Made by a program: the position numbers and the translations under genes. Shown piece by piece: positions 9,182-19,032 of a stretch of 64,000 nucleotides of DNA. A model generated the notes under the pieces. The model searched no databases, had not been told where the DNA came from, and was given only the letters and a program-made list of their open reading frames with translations. This stretch comes from Woronichinia naegeliana WA131 (GTDB lineage: Bacteria > Cyanobacteriota > Cyanobacteriia > Cyanobacteriales > Microcystaceae): the NCBI GenBank assembly GCA_025370055.1, contig CP073041.1, forward strand, positions 7,472,272 through 7,536,271. The letters are read 5' to 3'. How positions within the stretch are numbered: the stretch's first letter is position 1; the number at the start of each line of letters is the position of its first letter.

Positions 9182-10570
9182 GGGTGTGACCTTTAGTTGA
9201 TGAAGGAAAAGAAAAGTGTTAACATGGGATGAAAAGTGACAAAGAGGAAACAATGATGACAGCAAAACTAATTAATGTAGAGGGTTCAAAGATAAAAATA
9301 GAACTAACATTAGAACTCAGTCGTTCAATGTTGGATACAGAAATAAATATTCAAAAAGGCTTAAACGAAGTAGGTTGCATCGCCAGCAAAGAAGCCTTGA
9401 AATATTTAGATACAGATGGTTCACCCTTAAAAATCGGTGAAGAAATCTGGAAGAGTAAGGGAGAGCAACCGAAAGAATATCAAACACCTTATGGTGAGGT
9501 TATAGTGAATCGTCATGTATATCAGCGTTCAGTAGGAGGAAAAACGTATTGCCCCTTAGAAAGAGAAGCAAGGATAATCATAACATCAACGCCATTATTG
9601 GCAAAACAGGTATCCTCAAAAATGTCAGGGATGGCAGGCAAAGAGGTGAAAAATGATTTATTAGAAAATCATGGTAGAAAAGTAGCGCTATCCTATATCC
9701 AAAGATTGAGTGAAGCAGTAGGAAGTGTGGTACAGGCAAAAGAAGAAGCGTGGAGTTATGCCCCGCCCAAGGAGGATAGCCAAATTGCAACAGTGGGAAT
9801 AGGATTAGATGGAACCTGTATGCTGATGTGTGAGGATGGCTACCGTGAAGCAATGGTGGGAACCGTTTCCCTATACGATAGTGAGGGAGAACGTCAACAT
9901 ACAATCTATCTAGGTGCGGCACCAGAGTATGGAAAAAAGAGTTTTCTAGAAAGATTAGAAAGAGAAATTGAGCGAGCGAAAAACCGTTATCCAGAGGCAA
10001 CATTGGTCGGGATAGCAGACGGGGCAGAATCAAATTGGAAGTTTTTAGAAAAGCAAACGGAAGAACAGATATTAGATTTCTATCATGCCTCTGGTTACTT
10101 AGGTGCCTTGGCAGAAGCGTTGCATCCTAATACAGTGTCAAAACAAAAAGAATGGTTGACTGAAAATTGTCGAGAACTCAAGCATGAAAAAGGAAAAGCA
10201 GGAGAACTGCTAAATCTGATGAAAGAAGTCAAAGAAGAAAAAAGTCATTCTAAGAATCTTACCGAGAAACTACAAGCGGCGATTACTTATTACGAGAATC
10301 ATCAGCATCAAATGGATTATGCTGAATACATAGAGAAAAAGTATCCGATTGGTTCAGGTGTTACGGAAGCAGCTTGTAAGACGTTGGTCAAACAACGATT
10401 ATGTTGTTCAGGGATGCGATGGAAGGAAAAAGGAGCAGGAATTATTTTGAGCCTACGAGCTTTGGTATTGACCAAGGAACGATGGAGTCAATTTTGGGCA
10501 AAACTTGATCAATATGGGTTCCCTGTAGAACCCTGATTACAACAGCTTTTATCAACTAAAGGTCGCACCC
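9182..10570 (+). mobile_element. ISKra4-type element H, copy 1 (8-bp target duplication)
   Basis: The element is 1389 bp with ends GGGTGTGACCTTTAGTTGAT and, reversed, GGGTGCGACCTTTAGTTGAT. It is flanked by the direct repeat tttgtcac at 9174-9181 and 10571-10578. The host is the IS1-like transposase gene. This is the only one of the five H copies in the window whose transposase frame is continuous. Confidence 0.93.
9229..10536 (+). CDS. ISKra4-type transposase, intact
   Basis: A 435-residue transposase. An N-terminal region (about 1-110) ends at a conserved TYCPLEREARI segment. A DDE core follows, with GIGLDGTCM near residue 190 (first Asp), LVGIADGAESNW near 265 (second Asp) and a C-terminal YPIGSGVTEAACKTLVKQR near 375 (Glu). 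The GSGVTEAACK motif is characteristic of this family. The ATG at 9253 has GAGGAAAC just upstream and is the likelier start than 9229. At the point where the other copies are shifted, this one reads tcagtaggaggaaaa and stays in frame. Confidence 0.9.
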   Translation: MKSDKEETMMTAKLINVEGSKIKIELTLELSRSMLDTEINIQKGLNEVGCIASKEALKYLDTDGSPLKIGEEIWKSKGEQPKEYQTPYGEVIVNRHVYQRSVGGKTYCPLEREARIIITSTPLLAKQVSSKMSGMAGKEVKNDLLENHGRKVALSYIQRLSEAVGSVVQAKEEAWSYAPPKEDSQIATVGIGLDGTCMLMCEDGYREAMVGTVSLYDSEGERQHTIYLGAAPEYGKKSFLERLEREIERAKNRYPEATLVGIADGAESNWKFLEKQTEEQILDFYHASGYLGALAEALHPNTVSKQKEWLTENCRELKHEKGKAGELLNLMKEVKEEKSHSKNLTEKLQAAITYYENHQHQMDYAEYIEKKYPIGSGVTEAACKTLVKQRLCCSGMRWKEKGAGIILSLRALVLTKERWSQFWAKLDQYGFPVEP

Positions 10571-11067
10571 TTTGTCACGAAGTATTAAGGACTGGAAAGC
10601 GAGGTCGTCCCACCAAAGTATTACCGAAGGGTCTTGTAGTAAGACTAAAAAATAAGAGTAGTAAACGTCGAGATTCTGAGGGTAAACTAAAGAAAGTAGA
10701 AACTCCGAAACCAGAACATCCAGAGACAACAGAAAAACCAGAAGAAAAGGACGTCCATGCCAACCACGTTGAGGCCTTTAATAGTGCTATCCGACGCTAT
10801 TTATCCGCCTTTCGTCGTCGTACAAATACTTATGCTAAATCTGTTGTGGGATTACAGCGAGTCCTAGATATTTTCTGGATGGTTCATAACTTTGTTCGCA
10901 GCCATTTTACGACTAGAGAAGTTCCTGCTGTAGCTCTCGGTATAATTGAAAAAGGGTTAACTTGGGAGGACTTACTCCAAATTCGCCTGATTTTTTGAAC
11001 CTCTCGTATTGCAACGTTTGTAGCTTCTAGCTAGACGATACCAGTGCCAAAACAAGCGAAGAAATTA

Positions 11068-12198
11068 TACTGAACACGGTCACAAGTTGCGAATTTTAAA
11101 AATAAGAGATAATATAGTAAAAATAGAAAAAGTAGTCAAGAGGCTGAGAAATGATTAAGTTAGAATTTACGGAAGAAGACAAAAGACTGTTGTCTTACGG
11201 TCGGTTTAATCACCCGCATCCTAGAGTACAGCTAAAGATGGAAGTTTTATGGTTAAAAAGTCAGGGATTATCTCATCAAAAAATTGCTCAATTCGCAGGA
11301 GTTTCAGTAAATACGGTGACAAGCTATATCCGTGATTATCAAGAGGGCGGGATAGAAAAACTAAAAGAAATAAAATTTAATCGCCCGAAAAGCGAGTTAA
11401 CAGAGCATCAAGGGAAAATTGAGGCATATTTTGAGTCAAATCCACCAGCAACAATAAATGAAGCAGTAAAAAGAATAGAAGAATTAACGGGAATAAAAAG
11501 AAGTCCAACGCAAGTCAGAAAATTTTTAAAGTCAATAGGAATGAGGTGTCTAAAGGTGGGAACAATTCCATCAAAAGCAGATGTAGAAGCTCAAGATAGC
11601 TATAGGAAAAAAGAGCTAGAACCAAGGCTAGAAGAGGCAAAAGCAGGAAAAAGGGCAGTTTTCTTTGTAGATGCCTCTCATTTTGTAATGGGAGCATTTG
11701 TAAATTTTATATGGTGCTTCAAGAGGATTTTTATTAAGTCACCATCAGGGAGAAAACGTTTTAATGTGTTAGGAGCATTAAATGCAATTACCCATGAAGT
11801 AATTATGGTAACGAACAGTTCTTATATTACGGGAACTCAGGTTTGTGAACTCCTAGAAAAGATAGCAGAATTAGGACTATTAATACCGATTACGTTGGTA
11901 TTAGACAATGCTCGTTATCAAAAATGCCGAATTGTGCAGGAGTTGGCAGAATCATTAGGAATAGAGTTACTGTACTTACCTCCTTATTCTCCTAACTTGA
12001 ATTTAATTGAAAGACTGTGGAAGTTTGTGAAGAAGAAGTGTTTATACGCAAAATATTATGAAGATTTTACGCAGTTTTCTGCAGCAATTTCAGGATGTCT
12101 TGAAGATGCTAACGTAAAATATAAGGAGGAGCTTGATTCTTTGCTCACCTTACGATTTCAACGCTTTGATAAATCTCAGATTATGAACGTTTGAAGTA
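11068..12198 (+). mobile_element. IS630-family element D, copy 1
   Basis: A complete 1131-bp copy, left terminus tactgaacacggtcac and right terminus gaacgtttgaagta. It entered element J at a TA (11066-11067). The right flank is not the continuation of J but the ISL3 transposase, so no matching TA pair remains. This indicates recombination with the earlier IS630 copy represented by 7834-7967. Confidence 0.85.
11151..12194 (+). CDS. IS630-family transposase, intact
   Basis: A 347-residue protein. An N-terminal helix-turn-helix pair lies at about 25-75 (GLSHQKIAQFAGVSVNTVTSYI). A winged-helix segment with TGIKRSPTQVRKFLKSIGMR follows. The DDE core has VFFVDASHFVMG near residue 172, TLVLDNARYQK near 255, and LPPYSPNLNLIERLWKFVKKK near 280 with the Glu. 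An RBS-like gaggctgag lies upstream of the ATG. It is almost identical to the copy at 22040-23083, differing at three residues (K/T, T/R, K/E), which indicates recent spread. Confidence 0.93.
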   Translation: MIKLEFTEEDKRLLSYGRFNHPHPRVQLKMEVLWLKSQGLSHQKIAQFAGVSVNTVTSYIRDYQEGGIEKLKEIKFNRPKSELTEHQGKIEAYFESNPPATINEAVKRIEELTGIKRSPTQVRKFLKSIGMRCLKVGTIPSKADVEAQDSYRKKELEPRLEEAKAGKRAVFFVDASHFVMGAFVNFIWCFKRIFIKSPSGRKRFNVLGALNAITHEVIMVTNSSYITGTQVCELLEKIAELGLLIPITLVLDNARYQKCRIVQELAESLGIELLYLPPYSPNLNLIERLWKFVKKKCLYAKYYEDFTQFSAAISGCLEDANVKYKEELDSLLTLRFQRFDKSQIMNV

Positions 12199-13068
12199 TG
12201 ATTACTGTGGAAGATTAACCGATGAATTACATCAGACCAACAATCTACTCATAAGGGATTTGCCCATTTCTGGTCAAACGGTGTACCTACAAGTCCCTCG
12301 TCGTAAGTTTTATTGTAAAAAATGTCAAAGGTTTTTTACAGAAAACCTAGAATTTATGGAAGCACGTAGAAAATATACAGTGCGGTATGAAGAATATGTG
12401 TATAATCGAGTAAATGTGAGCAGTGTGGAACAAGTAAGCCGAGAAGAAGCCCTATCTTGGGATAAAGTTCATGGAATTTATCAACGTCAATGTGAAAAGA
12501 AAAAAAAGATTGGCAAGGGATAAAAAAAGTAGGAATAGATGAAATATCGAAACGAAAAGGTCATAAGAATTTTGTAACAGTGGTAGGAGACCTAGAAAAA
12601 GGAGAATTAATAGAAGTAATTGATAGTCATCAAAAAGATGAAATAATTGAAGCCCTGATGGAGAAACCATTAGAGGTAAGAGAAGCTGTCGAGGAAGTGA
12701 GTGTGGATATGTGGGGAGGATTTCCAAAAGTAATAGAAAAAGTGTTTCCTAATGCGGTAATTTTGACGGATAGATTTCATGTAATGAAAGCGGTGAATGA
12801 AGAATTAAATAAAATCCGTAAACAGACAAGTTTTACTCTAAAAATTAAGGGAGAAAAGTGGCTATTATTAAAAAATAAAAAAGACCTGACAGAGGAGGAA
12901 TTACAAAAACTAGAATTGGTGTTAAAGCAATCAAATCGTTTACGAAAAGTCTATGAGTATAAAGAATCATTTCGAGAGATATATGAAAAAGTAAAGGACA
13001 AGGAGGAAGGACGTTTAAAATTCACAGAATGGCTAGAGAATGCTAAAAGCATTTATACAGATGTAATT
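12199..13068 (+). pseudogene. ISL3-family transposase, internal part (truncated at both ends, frameshifted)
   Basis: This continues the ISL3 transposase begun at 7716: zinc-finger region (DYCGRLTDELHQ, FYCKKCQRFF), HTH region to about 12500, then a frameshift near 12510. The DDE core follows with VGIDEISKRKGHKNFVTVV (first Asp) and VILTDRFHVMKAVNEELNKIRK (second Asp). It ends at 13068, where an IS5-like element begins, so the last catalytic region is missing. The codon use is AT-rich, like the other IS elements here. Confidence 0.85.
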
Positions 13069-14758
13069 AGGGCTTGCTGAAAAAAGCTGAAACCTTTACG
13101 GAGAAAAATAGTAGGCGAATTAAGAACCGCTAGAATGCACGAAAATAGGGTAGAATGCCTCAAAACCATTGCATTAAGAAGAGAGAAAGCAGATGTACCG
13201 AAAGCAACAGTACTCAATTGAAACACCAGAAAACTTGAAAAATCTGTTCGGCGGGCAGTTAGACGAAGAAAATCGTTGGATAGAAATGTCAAAAATGATT
13301 CCCTGGGAAGAATATGAGGAAGAATATGCAAAAAACTTCACAGAAAAAAAAGGAGCCCCAGCCAAATCATTTAGAATGGCATTAGGAGCATTAATTATCA
13401 AAGAAATTTCAGGAAAAAGTGACAGAGAAACAGTAGAACAAATAAAAGAGAACCCTTATTTACAGTACTTTATAGAAATGGAAAGCTATAGTAGCAAAGA
13501 AGCATTTAATGCGTCAATGATGGTTCATTTTCGTAAAAAAATAGGAATGGAATTAATAAATAAAATTAATAAAGAAATAGAAAAAAAAGCGACGGGTGTA
13601 GCGTCAGAAAAAAAAGAAAATGAAGGAAAGTTATTGTTAGATGCGACTTGTACACCAGCAGATATAAAATATCCAACGGATATAGGAATATTGAATGATG
13701 CCAGAGAAAAAACAGAAAAAATAATAGATAAGCTGTATGAAGAAATAAAAGAGAAAAGGAAAGAAAAGCCGAGGACTTATAGGGAAGTGGCAAGAAAAGA
13801 GTACTTAGCCATAGCAAAAAAACGTCGTGTGTCAAAAAAAGAAAGAAGAAAAGGAACAAAAAAACAACTAGGATATATAAAAAGAAACTTGTCTGATATA
13901 GAAAAAATGATAGAAGAGGGAGCAAAGTTAGAAAAACTAACGAAAAAAGAGCAAGAAGAGCTTGTAACGATAGGAAAAGTGTATGAGCAACAGTTAGAAA
14001 TGTATGAAAAAAAGACAAATAAAGTAGAAAACAGAATTGTGAGTGTAAGCCAACCTCACGTGCGTCCAATAGTGCGTGGAAAAGCGGGAAAAGCAGTAGA
14101 GTTTGGAGCTAAAATATCGGCAAGTAATGTGAATGGCTTTGTCTTCTTAGACAAATTAAGTTGGGATAATTACAACGAATCGGGAGATTTACAAGCGCGA
14201 ATAGAAGAATATAAAAGGGAAACAGGATGTTATCCGGAATCGGTTCATGTGGATAAAATCTATCGAACAAAAGCGAATCGAGCTTATTGTAAAGAAAGGG
14301 ATATAAGAATGAGTGGTCCCCGATTGGGAAGACCGCCGAAAGAGGTGAGCAAAGAAAAAAAGAAAGAGGCACGCTCAGATGAAAGAGTGCGTAATGCCAT
14401 TGAGGGTAAATTCGGACAGGGAAAGAGGAAATTTAGTCTTGGTCGAGTGATGGCCAAACTACCTGAGACCTCGGAAACGGTAATTGCGATGAACTTTTTG
14501 GTAATGAATCTTTCTACTCTACTTCAGAAGACAAAAAGTAAAAAGTTGTAGAGTCGTTTTTCTTGTGAAAAATGGTGTTAATTTTCCTCTCTTTTGTGAG
14601 GAGTGATTTGTGTTGACCTTTTTAGACAGAAAGGAACAATAGATTAAACAAAATCTGTATTTTGATTTGTTTCCATAAGGATAAGTTATCTATGCTTTTT
14701 CAGTCCATACTTCCCTAACCCACATTTCTTTCGTTTTTTGACTTTTTCAGCAAGCCCT
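13069..14758 (+). mobile_element. IS5-like element E, copy 1
   Basis: The element is 1690 bp with perfect terminal repeats AGGGCTTGCTGAAAAA and complement. The left flank is ISL3 (ending gtaatt) and the right flank is the IS4-like element F (starting atctatc), so the 4-bp duplication seen at copies 2 and 3 is absent. This copy probably lies at a recombination junction. Confidence 0.9.
13193..14551 (+). CDS. IS5/IS1182-type transposase, copy 1
   Basis: A 452-residue Lys/Glu-rich transposase. The N-terminal DUF772-type region (about 60-130) has FRMALGALIIKEISGKSDRE and NPYLQYFI. The DDE core has KLLLDATCTPADIKYP near residue 145, a long charged insertion (about 185-285), SVHVDKIYRTKANRAYC near 350, and VRNAIEGKFGQGKRKFSL near 405 with the Glu. 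The ATG has the RBS-like agagagaaag upstream. It differs from the other three copies only at a few residues (here QYFIEMES and FNAS). Confidence 0.92.
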   Translation: MYRKQQYSIETPENLKNLFGGQLDEENRWIEMSKMIPWEEYEEEYAKNFTEKKGAPAKSFRMALGALIIKEISGKSDRETVEQIKENPYLQYFIEMESYSSKEAFNASMMVHFRKKIGMELINKINKEIEKKATGVASEKKENEGKLLLDATCTPADIKYPTDIGILNDAREKTEKIIDKLYEEIKEKRKEKPRTYREVARKEYLAIAKKRRVSKKERRKGTKKQLGYIKRNLSDIEKMIEEGAKLEKLTKKEQEELVTIGKVYEQQLEMYEKKTNKVENRIVSVSQPHVRPIVRGKAGKAVEFGAKISASNVNGFVFLDKLSWDNYNESGDLQARIEEYKRETGCYPESVHVDKIYRTKANRAYCKERDIRMSGPRLGRPPKEVSKEKKKEARSDERVRNAIEGKFGQGKRKFSLGRVMAKLPETSETVIAMNFLVMNLSTLLQKTKSKKL

Positions 14759-15987
14759 ATCTATCAATTATGCAACTATGTCAGCGACTAGAGCAAATCC
14801 TAGAGAATCTCCGTCCCGCCTTTAGCCGAGAAGCAACGTACCAATGGTTTATCCTATTAGCCTGGGGAGTAGTGCTCAACAGCCAACCGAGCGCAATAAC
14901 AAGCTATGTCAATGCCTTAGGGTTAACAGAGAGCTACTACCATCAGGCACTACATTGGTTTGAATCCAAGGCATTTAACGTCAAAGGACTGACCTTGGGA
15001 TGGTCGAAGTGGGTAAGTCAGCATGAAAATCTATATCGAATCAAGGAAAAACGAGTGTATGTGGGGGATGGAATCAAAGTGGGGAAAGAAGGGCGCAAGA
15101 TGCCAGGGGTAAAACGACTACACCAAGAATCCGGAAATGTGGCGAAGCCAGAATGGATAAGGGGGCATTACTTCAATGCCTTGAGTGTTTTGGTGGGAGC
15201 AGGAAAAGCCTGCTTTGCCTTGCCCTTAGTGTTGCGGCTAGACGATGGCATCAAGTCCAAAGCAACGGCAAAGGAAGGGAAAAAAGGCAGCAAAAAAGAG
15301 AAGACTACTCTAGTCACGAAAATGGGGGAGCTTTGCACTACCTACGCAGAGGCGGGAAGCTATGTGATTTTGGATGCTTACTTCGCTTGTGGAGCAGTGC
15401 TCAAAAGTTTTCGCCAAAATGCCTTGCATCTTATCACCCGAGTGCGTTGCTCTACAGTGGCATATGCTCCCTTTTCTTCCGTTCCGACCTTGAGGGGGAA
15501 AGGACGACCACGGCTTTGGGGGAGTTCAATAAAACTAGAAAGCCTGTTTGCTCTTGTGGAGGATTTTCCCACCGCTAAAGTCTGGCCCTATGGTCAACAA
15601 GTCTCCGTTTCTTATCAGTGCTTTGAGTTCCACTGGGATAGTCCCCATCAGCTCGTTAAGTTTGTCCTCACCCAATTGCCCAACGGACAAAGACTGATTC
15701 TGCTTTCTACTGACCTCTGTTTGACTGGACCTGAGATTATTGCCGCTTACGGTCTCCGATTTAAGATTGAAGTCACTTTTCGTCAATTAATCCATCTTTT
15801 GGGCGGCTTTGCCTATCGTTTTTGGCTTAAGGCTCTTCCTACTTTACCGACCTGGCCTAGCAATCTTATCCTCCCTGACTATCCCCAAACTGTTCAGACT
15901 CAGATTTTAAACAAAGTAGAAGCCTTTGAGCGTTTTGTTAATCTTCATGTCATTGTTCTCGGCTTACTTCAAATTCTTTCCTTAGAG
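14759..15987 (+). mobile_element. IS4-like element F, copy 1, both ends missing
   Basis: This is the internal part of the element seen whole at 23419-26474. The left end is replaced by IS5-like copy 1, which joins 11 bp upstream of the transposase ATG. The right end is replaced by an ISKra4-type H copy at 15988. Confidence 0.85.
14770..15987 (+). pseudogene. IS4-like transposase F, 3'-truncated
   Basis: About 405 residues of a DDE transposase remain in one frame: VYVGDGIKVGKEGRKMPGVKR near residue 97 (first Asp), AGSYVILDAYFACGAVL near 200 (second Asp) and YGLRFKIEVTFRQLIHLLG near 325 (Glu). The true C-terminus (about 65 residues in the copy ending at 26433) is replaced by GCDL from the inserted H element. 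Unlike copy 2 it has no internal stop, but the lost C-terminus and ends make mobility unlikely. Confidence 0.85.
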
Positions 15988-16634
15988 GGGTGCGACCTTT
16001 AGTTGATGAAGGAAAAGAAAAGTGTTAACATGAGATGAAAAGTGACAAAGAGGAAACAATGATGACAGCAAAACTAATTAATGTAGAGGGTTCAAAGATA
16101 AAAATAGAACTAACATTAGAACTCAGTCGTTCAATGTTGGATACAGAAATAAATATTCAAAAAGGCTTAAACGAAGTAGGTTGCATCGCCAGCAAAGAAG
16201 CCTTGAAATATTTAGATACAGATGGTTCACCCTTAAAAATCGGTGAAGAAATCTGGAAGAGTAAGGGAGAGCAACCGAAAGAATATCAAACACCTTATGG
16301 TGAGGTTATAGTGAATCGTCATGTATATCAGCGTTCACCTTTGAGGAAAAACGTATTGCCCCTTAGAAAGAGAAGCAAGGATAATCATAACATCAACGCC
16401 ATTATTGGCAAAACAGGTATCCTCAAAAATGTCAGGGATGGCAGGCAAAGAGGTGAAAAATGATTTATTAGAAAATCATGGTAGAAAAGTAGCGCTATCC
16501 TATATCCAAAGATTGAGTGAAGCAGTAGGAAGTGTGGTACAGGCAAAAGAAGAAGCGTGGAGTTATGCCCCGCCCAAGGAGGATAGCCAAATTGCAACAG
16601 TGGGAATAGGATTAGATGGAACCTGTATGCTGAT
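15988..16634 (+). pseudogene. ISKra4-type element H, copy 2, left half with frameshifted transposase
   Basis: It starts with the H terminus gggtgcgacctttag and holds ORF-A (16035-16463, 142 residues), which shifts out of frame at ttcacctttgagg. ORF-B then runs to GLDGTCMLI, where an IS50-like end begins at 16635. The DDE core is thus cut after the first Asp. Confidence 0.88.
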
Positions 16635-17388
16635 CTGACTTTTCCCGTTAAGTGCGGATTGCAAGCTGCCAGCCTTGGCAAAGGTCATGCAACTTCAACC
16701 AACCGCGCCAAAGGACTTGGATACCGAGAGGAGTTTTACGACGATGTTCAAGATAACCACCAAGAAAAGCAACAGACTCGACAGCCCAAGCAACAGTCAA
16801 AATAGGGGGAAGTTTTTGAGAGGCGGCTGCTTTTAACACCTGAAGTTGAAGAGGATTAAGAATTTCAATCGCGAGAGCATCGGGCTGGGTACGATGAAGA
16901 TAAGTAACGTGTAAAAGTTCAACAGCAATGACACTTAAAAAACCCAAAAGAGTTTTCATTCCATCAGAGGCAAGTCGATAACGCTCACTCTGACAACCAG
17001 ACTTAAGGACTTTATGAAATTCTTCAACCCGCCATCGGTAGGTGTACCAACGAAGAATAGTGACAGCCATCTCAATAGTCTCAACAACTTCTGTAGTCAG
17101 AAGCATCCAAGATAAAGGAGTTTCGCCTTCGGGACAATCGATTTCTGTCGCATAAACAGCATAGACATTCAACGGGTCACGATTATCAAAACGATAGGGA
17201 GTTCGTAGATTAACTGAGCAAAATCGGACGGCAAGCTTAACCTTCCGTGCTTTTCTTTTTCCTGTACTCGGAATCTCGATTTCTTGATGAAAACGAATCG
17301 GTTCTGATTCCAAATGTTGCCAAAGTCGTTCACTATTTTTGTCTAAACTACGATTATGAGACGCTCTGACCAGCACTCCTGTATGCTT
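16635..17388 (-). pseudogene. IS50-like (IS4 family) element M, right-hand part, transposase C-terminal half
   Basis: This 754-bp partial copy is identical to 17389-18142 and starts with the terminus CTGACTTTTCCCGTTAAGT. It encodes the C-terminal ~245 residues of the transposase on the minus strand, including YRWRVEEFHKVLKSGC. It ends abruptly at 17388, where the complete copy begins. Confidence 0.85.
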
Positions 17389-18990
17389 CTGACTTTTCCC
17401 GTTAAGTGCGGATTGCAAGCTGCCAGCCTTGGCAAAGGTCATGCAACTTCAACCAACCGCGCCAAAGGACTTGGATACCGAGAGGAGTTTTACGACGATG
17501 TTCAAGATAACCACCAAGAAAAGCAACAGACTCGACAGCCCAAGCAACAGTCAAAATAGGGGGAAGTTTTTGAGAGGCGGCTGCTTTTAACACCTGAAGT
17601 TGAAGAGGATTAAGAATTTCAATCGCGAGAGCATCGGGCTGGGTACGATGAAGATAAGTAACGTGTAAAAGTTCAACAGCAATGACACTTAAAAAACCCA
17701 AAAGAGTTTTCATTCCATCAGAGGCAAGTCGATAACGCTCACTCTGACAACCAGACTTAAGGACTTTATGAAATTCTTCAACCCGCCATCGGTAGGTGTA
17801 CCAACGAAGAATAGTGACAGCCATCTCAATAGTCTCAACAACTTCTGTAGTCAGAAGCATCCAAGATAAAGGAGTTTCGCCTTCGGGACAATCGATTTCT
17901 GTCGCATAAACAGCATAGACATTCAACGGGTCACGATTATCAAAACGATAGGGAGTTCGTAGATTAACTGAGCAAAATCGGACGGCAAGCTTAACCTTCC
18001 GTGCTTTTCTTTTTCCTGTACTCGGAATCTCGATTTCTTGATGAAAACGAATCGGTTCTGATTCCAAATGTTGCCAAAGTCGTTCACTATTTTTGTCTAA
18101 ACTACGATTATGAGACGCTCTGACCAGCACTCCTGTATGCTTGAGTTGACGCACTGAGTCAAAGACTTCTGAAACATCTCCTTCTCTGTCAAATACATGA
18201 ATTACCCTCGTTGAACTTTCTACCTGTTTCTCACAGGTGTTTAGAGCCTCTACCCATTTGTAGGATTCTTTTTCCTCAAATGGTCTTTGACGAGCTGCTT
18301 TTCTTTGTTCTTTCTGTCTTTCTTTTTTCTGCTTCGCCGTTTCATCTGTTGGGGGCTTTTCTTTTACCTCCCTATTCCACAGTTTTTGCCATAATAAACC
18401 TAATACTTGTCCTTTTTCTGGCTCAATTGCTAAAGCACTATGCAGTATTAATCCATTCCCTCCTTTTCCAGTCGGCCCATACCCTTCCCTTTTTTCCTTG
18501 ATATTGCGATAATCTAAGAAGGTCGTATCTCCGACTGATAGCATTATCTTATATTCTTCTACGGCGGCAGTTGTCATTTCACAGTGCGGCTCTATTATCT
18601 TGACAAAGTCTGTTTTCGGATTCCCAAAAATTCATAGGCCCTCTTTAACTCGTTTCCTCCCTTAAACACTTCTGATAAGGCTTTTCCAAACCCCTCACTT
18701 AACTTTTTCCCAATCGAGAAGGCACGATTGTTTAGCCTCTCGTCTCCCAATTCACAACTGGCAAAGTTTTTTGTCCACCATTCCAACATTTTTTGACCTG
18801 CCCTTTAAGATTTTCTCCATTTTACAGTCTCATACTCCCTTCATCCTTTGTTTTTGAAATTTGAACGATAAGCGGGATGATGGCTTCAGAATATTTTTTT
18901 CCTGTCAAGAGAATCATTACTCAAACCCTTGCCAGATAAAGCCTCTAGAAGTTTGCATTGCTGGATTTTGGACTTAACGGGAAAAGTCAG
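17389..18990 (-). mobile_element. IS50-like (IS4 family) element M, complete length
   Basis: The element is 1602 bp with perfect inverted ends CTGACTTTTCCCGTTAAGT (17389) and complement (ending 18990). The left neighbour is a partial copy of the same element. The right neighbour is chromosomal sequence 42 bp upstream of the gene at 19033. The flanks do not match, so the insertion was followed by recombination. Confidence 0.9.
17402..18789 (-). pseudogene. IS50-like transposase, frameshifted near the N-terminus
   Basis: The N-terminal part (18595-18789) encodes WTKNFASCELGDERLNNR and GGNELKRAYEFLG, the Tn5-type N-terminal domain. The main part (17402-18577, 391 residues) has SVGDTTFLDY (first Asp), VIHVFDREGDVSEVFD (second Asp) and YTYRWRVEEFHKVLKSGCQSE (Glu in the YREK-like signature). 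The two are joined by adding one T to the T5 run near 18645: the shifted frame then reads YEFFGNPKTDFVKIIEPH into the main ORF. This is either an inactivating deletion or a slippage site. Confidence 0.85.
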
Positions 18991-19032
18991 ATGTTACGAT
19001 GAGTGAAACCGTAAAGCATGGCGGAGCTTCTC

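Larger units (their letters stand above)
8522..10998 (+). pseudogene. IS1-like transposase interrupted by an ISKra4-type element
   Basis: The coding segments are 8522-9181 and 10579-10998. Joined, they would give a ~359-residue transposase as in the intact copy at 46468-47547. It has an N-terminal zinc finger (CPHCYSEKVKIHSHY and CQECSSCF), a helix-turn-helix (GLNAAARVFGYAKTTILNW), an IEGDELYTKV Asp motif, a FTDGEKRYS Asp motif and a NHVEAFNSAIRRYL Glu motif. Interruption by H1 after LLFNICH inactivates it. Several substitutions against the other two copies show that it is the most diverged of the three. Confidence 0.88.
8375..11048 (+). mobile_element. IS1-like element I, copy 1, carrying a nested ISKra4-type element
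   Basis: The ends are GGAACTGGTATCGT at 8375 and its near complement ending at 11048. The flanking direct repeat aaaacaag (8367-8374 and 11049-11056) gives an 8-bp target duplication. Subtracting the nested element H1 and its 8-bp duplication leaves 1277 bp, equal within one base to the uninterrupted copy at 46418-47693. The target is the ISKra4-type element J. Confidence 0.92.

Noticed and set aside
9578-10033. Long minus-strand frame within ISKra4-type H copies
   Set aside because: Shadow frame opposite the transposase; no independent motif.
13566-14069. 167-codon Leu/Phe-rich minus-strand frame, repeated in every IS5-like copy
   Set aside because: It is the antisense of the Lys/Glu-rich transposase; Leu/Phe/Ser richness is the expected mirror of AAA/GAA codons.
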